DNA of 64,000 nucleotides, taken from JAEUKA01 sp035328405. GTDB lineage: Bacteria > Myxococcota_A > Polyangia > Palsa-1104 > JAEUJZ01. Below, piece by piece: positions 59,642 through 64,000 of this stretch. Position 1 is the first letter of the stretch. Every line of letters starts with the position of its first letter. The stretch covers positions 1-64,000 of the forward strand of contig DAOLIT010000013.1 in NCBI GenBank assembly GCA_035328405.1, given 5' to 3'. Both the position numbers and the translations under genes were made by a program. The notes below the pieces were generated by a model that did no database searches, was not told the origin of the DNA, and worked only from the letters and a program-made list of their open reading frames with translations.

Positions 59642-60349
59642 ATGAATGTGAATGCAAAAAGCTCGTTTCGGCTGTTGTCCCCCACAGCTTGGGCTTTGTT
59701 TGTGTTGGCCCTTGTGGGGTTCCTGGTCGCGCCGCAGTGGATTGTGAGTGCTCCGAATGAGCCGACGATGGGTCTTGTGCAGCGCATTTTCTACTACCAT
59801 GTCCCGTGCGCGTGGCAGACGATGTTCGGAGCATTCCTTGCGGGTGGGGCAGGGGCCGTATATCTGTTCAAAGGCTCTGCTCGAGCCGAACGGATAGCGC
59901 AGGCGGCAGCGGAACTTGCGGTGCTGTTCGGTCTGTGTGTTCTCATCACGGGACCCCTTTGGGCGCGGAAAGCCTGGGGAGTCTGGTGGCAGTGGGATGT
60001 GCGGCTGACGACGACCGCGCTGTTGTGGGTGATTTTCCTTGCGGGTCTCTTTGCCAAAAAGTACGGAGGTCCGGGGAGTGCGCGCCTTTCTGCGGGTCTG
60101 TTTCTGTTTGGGGCCGCAGACGTGCCGATGATTTACATCTCGGTGTCTCTGTGGAGGACGATTCATCCCAAGACCTCGGTTGTGCGGACCCTCGACCCCG
60201 CAATGGCCGGTGCGCTGTGGATGTCGGTGCTCGCGTTTACGCTGTTGTTTGCGCTGCTGCTGCTCCAGCGATATCGGTTTTTGTCTGTCAAGGCGCGTCT
60301 TTCGGAGGCCATTCTTCGCGCTGAAGATGCCGGGCTGCTCGATGAGTGA
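59642..60349 (+). CDS. ccmC: heme exporter protein CcmC
   Basis: A heme-handling membrane protein of cytochrome c maturation system I. About 235 residues, six helices, with YYHVPCAWQTMF and the heme-binding WWQWD box (RKAWGVWWQWDVRLTT). CcmC delivers heme to CcmE. No ccmA, ccmB, ccmE or ccmF is in the window. The start is taken as ATG at 59642; GTG at 59636 is also possible. Confidence 0.88.
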   Translation: MNVNAKSSFRLLSPTAWALFVLALVGFLVAPQWIVSAPNEPTMGLVQRIFYYHVPCAWQTMFGAFLAGGAGAVYLFKGSARAERIAQAAAELAVLFGLCVLITGPLWARKAWGVWWQWDVRLTTTALLWVIFLAGLFAKKYGGPGSARLSAGLFLFGAADVPMIYISVSLWRTIHPKTSVVRTLDPAMAGALWMSVLAFTLLFALLLLQRYRFLSVKARLSEAILRAEDAGLLDE

Positions 60350-60376
60350 AAGGAACGGGCACACAAGGAAGCAACC

Positions 60377-60790
60377 ATGAAAAAACAGGCCATGAAGAGA
60401 TTCGTAGAAGGAATGAACACAATTACGTGGCTCTGGGCCGTGGCGTTGCCCCTGGTGCTGTGTCTTGGCCAAACGGTCGCGTCTGCAGACCTCATCATCG
60501 ATCGGGAGTCCGTCCCCAAAGCCGGAACCGAGAATGAGAAGTTGTCTGCCTGGGCTCGACCCACAGAAGTGCAGCCGGACAAGGACGGTTTTGTGCCCGA
60601 TTCCCGACCGATGGACGGACCTACTCTGGATGAGTCCATTCCGGCGGCACCTCTTGTGGCTGGGGCATATGGGGTGTTGTGGCTCTCGGTCTTTGGATAC
60701 TTGCTGTTTTCCGCTCGGGGCATTCGCAAAATGGAACAGGACGTGGCCGAGCTGGAGGCCAAGATCAGCCGATTGCAAAAAGTGGTGTAG
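60377..60790 (+). CDS. CcmD-like protein with a signal-like N-terminus
   Basis: 137 residues. An N-terminal hydrophobic segment (TWLWAVALPLVLCLGQTVASA) is a signal or anchor, then a polar stretch of about 55 residues, then a helix (YGVLWLSVFGYLLFSA) with a charged coiled-coil tail (KMEQDVAELEAKISRL) as in CcmD. Ordinary CcmD is only about 60-70 residues and starts at the helix. Position directly after ccmC supports the assignment. Confidence 0.65.
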   Translation: MKKQAMKRFVEGMNTITWLWAVALPLVLCLGQTVASADLIIDRESVPKAGTENEKLSAWARPTEVQPDKDGFVPDSRPMDGPTLDESIPAAPLVAGAYGVLWLSVFGYLLFSARGIRKMEQDVAELEAKISRLQKVV

Positions 60791-60793
60791 TCG

Positions 60794-60976
60794 ATGCCGA
60801 CCCTGGCGCATATCATTTACATTCCTGCGATGCTGCTGCTTGGTTTTGTCGCAGGTTTTGTGCTGGGGGGCCGAGCCGCACGCGCAGAAAGCGCCGCCGC
60901 AGCCGAACGGGCTGCGCGCAAAGCAGAGCGCCGAGCCGCCAAACCGTCTGCGGAAGCCAACGAATCCCCAAAGTAG
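60794..60976 (+). CDS. small single-helix membrane protein
   Basis: 60 residues: one hydrophobic helix (IYIPAMLLLGFVAGFVLGG) and an Ala/Arg/Glu-rich cytoplasmic tail. It lies 3 bp after the CcmD-like gene, so it probably belongs to the same operon. Function unknown. Confidence 0.55.
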   Translation: MPTLAHIIYIPAMLLLGFVAGFVLGGRAARAESAAAAERAARKAERRAAKPSAEANESPK

Positions 60977-61037
60977 GGGTGCAAAGCGGGAGCGAGACAG
61001 ACTCCAGAGGAACGACAGTCGGAGGATAAAGGGGGGA

Positions 61038-62753
61038 CTATGGGAGTGCGTGCGCTCCGTGTTGGGAGTGCGGAAGCAATCGCTCCCACAGCCGTTTGAG
61101 GGACCCCTTCAAATAGCCCTGTTTCATCAACGGAGCAACGTGATGAACCATGTCCGCAGCCGTATGTGTGACAAAGTGGTCAGGATGAAACAGAGGGCCC
61201 GCGAGCCGAGGGTGCTTGGCCACAAAATCCCGAACGGACTGCTCTGTCACACCGTGTTTTTCCAGTGCAGCCCGAAATTCCGCCAAAGCCGTTTGACGCG
61301 CTTTGAAGAGCATCATTTGGACACGGCTATGCACGTTCACTTTGCCGTCTCCTGAAGTCTCAATTGGCAAAAAAATCGCTTCCGGGTACTTCTCTGTGAC
61401 ATAACTTTGGACGCCATCAGAGACGCCTGAACTTGGCATGCACCCAAACGGTTTCACAGACAATGTCATCGTGGATTTTTTGTGAGCCGCATTGAGCACG
61501 AGCTTGCCGACTTCCATATGGCCCTCGCCACCGCGCAAGTGATTGTTGTAAAGCTCACGCGCGGCTTCAGCGACTTCGTCCATATCAGACAGCTTGTAGC
61601 CCGAAAGACCGATGCTGTTTGCGATGGCCTGAAACGCCAGCCGAACGCCACGATCGGCGACCCACAAGATTGCGAGTTTCTTGCTCGGATTAGAACCCGC
61701 AAGCCCACGCCGTCCGCGATCATCTTTCCGCAAATGGAGTCTCTCTTTCGTGTCGTAGACATGCTCCCAAATGTTGTACAGGAGCCAGTTTGTGACAATC
61801 TGGATGTCTACTTCCGCGCCTTCCCCTTCCAGGAAGCGTTGCAGCTCGTAATTCCCATCTCCCTCTGTTGTCATTGCCCAAAACTCCCCGATCACCGACA
61901 CCTTCGGCTTGACCCGCAAGCGATCGACCTCAATTTGTTTGAACAGAGAGCGTACTTTGAACAGCGCGGGAAACAGCGGTTCATTGTTGCGGAGCGTCTG
62001 AAACAGCAGTTTCTTGGCTTGCTCCATCGCGCGGTTGGTTGCGCCGGATTCCTTTTCGTACGGTCGGAGTCTGTAGACGAGCGCATTCAGCGCATCCCCC
62101 AACATGATTCCCAACACCAACCGATAGAAGAACTGAGCATTGAGGTTTAACCCTGCCTCTTCCGTCGCCTGCGAGAGGCCTCCTTGTTGTTGGAAAAGGA
62201 GTACGCGAAAACCCTCGAAACCTGCATCGCGAAGTGCTTTGCGAAATTCCGTGATGTATGTTCCGAAGCGACAGGGTCCGCAAGCACCAGCCGTCACGAA
62301 CACATATCGCTCGATGATTTCGGACACCGGAACCTTCTTCACATCCCGCAAATAGAACAGGTGTTTGAGCAGATTCCCAACGGTAAAGTACGTTGGATTG
62401 CACTGCCCCCGGTTTCCAAATTCCTTTCCCAGGTTGAGCGCAGCGTTGTCCGAAACCTCGAGGGGGAGAACGCGATAACCGATTCCCTCGAGCGCCCCCG
62501 AAATCAAGTAATCCTGCGCAATGGTAAGACCCCCACACAGCATGGTGGTGTGTTGTCTTTGGCTTGCAGTCCAATGATCGAAAATATCGTCCTTCCACTG
62601 CTTGGTTTCCTGATCGAGTCCCAGCCGTTTTCGTTGCTCTGCTTCAAATTCGGCCAAAATGGTCTCGATGCTGGCGGGCTCGTCACCGTGTCCCTTTTTT
62701 CCGACGATCGGCAAATGAACACGGCGTTCCTTTTGTACATCCATGTCTTCCAT
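61038..62753 (-). CDS. 2-hydroxyacyl-CoA dehydratase-family Fe-S protein, C-terminal piece
   Basis: 571 residues. Cys motifs RGQCNPTYFTVGNLL and GACGPCRFGTYITEFRKAL, and YEKESGATNRAMEQ, resemble the C-terminal part of the large (about 1400-residue) BcrAD/BadFG-type activase-dehydratase proteins (DUF2229-containing). It probably binds an Fe-S cluster. Whether it acts on 2-hydroxyacyl-CoA is not known. The gene starts 46 bp after the next upstream gene, so the large protein appears to be split. Confidence 0.75.
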   Translation of the reverse strand: MEDMDVQKERRVHLPIVGKKGHGDEPASIETILAEFEAEQRKRLGLDQETKQWKDDIFDHWTASQRQHTTMLCGGLTIAQDYLISGALEGIGYRVLPLEVSDNAALNLGKEFGNRGQCNPTYFTVGNLLKHLFYLRDVKKVPVSEIIERYVFVTAGACGPCRFGTYITEFRKALRDAGFEGFRVLLFQQQGGLSQATEEAGLNLNAQFFYRLVLGIMLGDALNALVYRLRPYEKESGATNRAMEQAKKLLFQTLRNNEPLFPALFKVRSLFKQIEVDRLRVKPKVSVIGEFWAMTTEGDGNYELQRFLEGEGAEVDIQIVTNWLLYNIWEHVYDTKERLHLRKDDRGRRGLAGSNPSKKLAILWVADRGVRLAFQAIANSIGLSGYKLSDMDEVAEAARELYNNHLRGGEGHMEVGKLVLNAAHKKSTMTLSVKPFGCMPSSGVSDGVQSYVTEKYPEAIFLPIETSGDGKVNVHSRVQMMLFKARQTALAEFRAALEKHGVTEQSVRDFVAKHPRLAGPLFHPDHFVTHTAADMVHHVAPLMKQGYLKGSLKRLWERLLPHSQHGAHALP

Positions 62754-62799
62754 GTGTCCCCTTTTGCAGCTTCACGCTCTGCTCAAAGCCCTCTGTGAA

Positions 62800-64000
62800 T
62801 CAGAAGCGGACGACCTGATCGTCCCCAGGAGTTTTCTTGCCGATGCGAACCAGTTTCCGGTCCTTCTCGACGGTATTTTGCGATACAAAACGTGCGGAAT
62901 ACTCTGCAACCCTTTTTCGGAGTCTCTCTATCTCTTGCGCGAGTGCCGGATCGATCTGTTTCCGTTCTTGGAGCTGCTGATGTTTGAGTTCCAAAAGACC
63001 CAGCCGTTTTTCCTCGATTTGAAAGTGAAGATCTGCGCGTTTTTTCGCCAAGTCCTGCAACCGTTCCTCGTGCATTTTTAGGCTGTGCGCAAATGTCTTC
63101 ACGCGGATCTTGAACGACCCGCCGGGCTTGTTTCCGTCGATGTCGTGCAGTGCGGAATACGGCGTTGCGCTGGTTCCGATGATCGAATCAATCAGTCCGT
63201 AAGTCGGGGAATCGTGTCCGCATTTGAAAGAGGAAAAGTCGAGCACGACGACATTCGGGTGCCGTGAAGCAAACTTTGCGGCCCATACCTTTTGAACGGA
63301 ATTGGCCGAATAGTTTTCGGGCCAGACATCCGTGACTTCAAGGGGTCCATCAATGAGACCCTTTTCCATGTCTGTTTTGAAGAAGCGGTAGAGCCATCGG
63401 GGGTCTTTGGGAATCGAACGGATGGACAAGACCGGATATCCCAAAACCTGAAATTCCTCGAGGATGCCGTGGTTGAGTCCTGGGTCGCTATGGTACGGAC
63501 GACCGATCACCAACACGGCCACACGATCCTCCGCTTCGACCTGTTCCAAAATCGCCTTTCCGCGCTTTTGGATTTCCTCATCGAACGCATCCATTGCGCG
63601 GTGCGCTTGGTCCACCGCGAAATCACTTTCGTCTTCCGTGATGTCCAAAAGGGGGCCGAAACAATCGAACAATTGCCGTTTTAGGAGTGTTGGTTCCGTA
63701 AACGTCAGCGCGGGGTCAAGATACTTGATTCCGCGCATCGCAAAGAAATCGACTTCCTTTGTAAAGGCCGCTTTCAAGACTTCAGGGGCCCCAGACACCG
63801 TCGGACAGGAGGCCGCATCCATGACCTTGTGTAGTCCGGGTGGAACGTGTGTGATGCACGGAAAAAAGATGTAGTGCAGCCGTTTTTGGTCGCTGTGATG
63901 GTGGAATAGCAGATTGTGAACGTGAGCTTGCGCAACCTTGGATGGGAAACACGGATCGATCGAACCGTACTTTCCCCCTTCCTGCCACATTTCCTCGTTG
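62800..64000 (-). CDS. 2-hydroxyacyl-CoA dehydratase/activase-related protein, partial at the right edge
   Basis: The visible 400 residues are the C-terminal part of a larger gene; the frame is open to base 64000 and the first in-frame Met at 63990 is not a likely start (NEEMWQEGGKYG continues a known pattern). It contains GSIDPCFPSK, FFPCITHVP, GRPYHSDPGLNHG and SSFKCGHDSPTYGLID, typical of DUF2229/activase-related proteins, then a coiled-coil tail rich in Glu/Lys. Its downstream partner on this strand carries the remaining Cys motifs. Confidence 0.8.
   Translation of the reverse strand, partial: NEEMWQEGGKYGSIDPCFPSKVAQAHVHNLLFHHHSDQKRLHYIFFPCITHVPPGLHKVMDAASCPTVSGAPEVLKAAFTKEVDFFAMRGIKYLDPALTFTEPTLLKRQLFDCFGPLLDITEDESDFAVDQAHRAMDAFDEEIQKRGKAILEQVEAEDRVAVLVIGRPYHSDPGLNHGILEEFQVLGYPVLSIRSIPKDPRWLYRFFKTDMEKGLIDGPLEVTDVWPENYSANSVQKVWAAKFASRHPNVVVLDFSSFKCGHDSPTYGLIDSIIGTSATPYSALHDIDGNKPGGSFKIRVKTFAHSLKMHEERLQDLAKKRADLHFQIEEKRLGLLELKHQQLQERKQIDPALAQEIERLRKRVAEYSARFVSQNTVEKDRKLVRIGKKTPGDDQVVRF

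Overview
This window reads as a chromosomal segment of a Gram-negative bacterium, most likely from the Myxococcota or a related former-deltaproteobacterial lineage. The supporting features are a Pknb-type Ser/Thr kinase fused to a sulfatase-modifying-factor fold, a choice-of-anchor-D repeat protein with a MYXO-CTERM-like tail, an OmpA protein with thrombospondin type 3 repeats, a Cys-rich repeat secretory protein, a SPOR-like membrane stub, many lipoproteins, and a sterol-type cyclase. The taxon is an inference from gene content. No rRNA, tRNA, CRISPR array, insertion sequence or phage gene was recognised, and the coding density is high.

Layout. 0-7 kb: kinase/FGE-fold fusion, tilS (convergent), a secreted thioredoxin-TPR protein, an anchored XylF-like sugar-binding protein and an isolated ftsQ. 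7-11.5 kb: an oxidosqualene-cyclase homolog followed after 11 bp by a membrane-anchored GH31 glycosidase; this is the most distinctive metabolic pair of the window. 11.5-15 kb: a large surface protein with seven Ig-like repeats. 15-21.8 kb: kamA overlapping a methyltransferase gene, divergent from a permease-queA-tgt run and a small lipoprotein. 21.8-30.4 kb: typA with a Cys-rich repeat protein downstream, a spermidine-synthase-like protein, then era-der-lipoprotein and a GT2/lipoprotein pair.

30.4-41.4 kb: a TPR lipoprotein; a leftward run modA-like/CNNM/CNNM/rhomboid; a SPOR-like stub that ends inside a perfect 25-bp inverted repeat; and a tight five-gene leftward operon ending in DUF4350-like, MoxR and DUF58 proteins. 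41.4-52.5 kb: three large envelope genes, OmpA/TSP3, a thioester alpha-2-macroglobulin of about 2017 residues and a HEAT-repeat protein.

52.6-60.9 kb: a rightward housekeeping and secretion block, yajC-secD-secF, lepA-lepB (overlapping), then ccmC, a ccmD-like gene and a 60-residue membrane protein. 61-64 kb: two leftward genes that together resemble one large 2-hydroxyacyl-CoA-dehydratase/activase-type Fe-S protein; the second runs off the right edge.

Common themes are envelope biogenesis (SecDF-YajC, LepB, FtsQ, A2M, OmpA, lipoproteins), tRNA and translation maintenance (TilS, QueA, Tgt, TypA, LepA, Der, Era) and a sterol-type triterpene pathway. Four-base stop/start overlaps are frequent, so many neighbours are probably co-transcribed. 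Start codons were corrected in several places from ribosome binding sites, and many starts are GTG.
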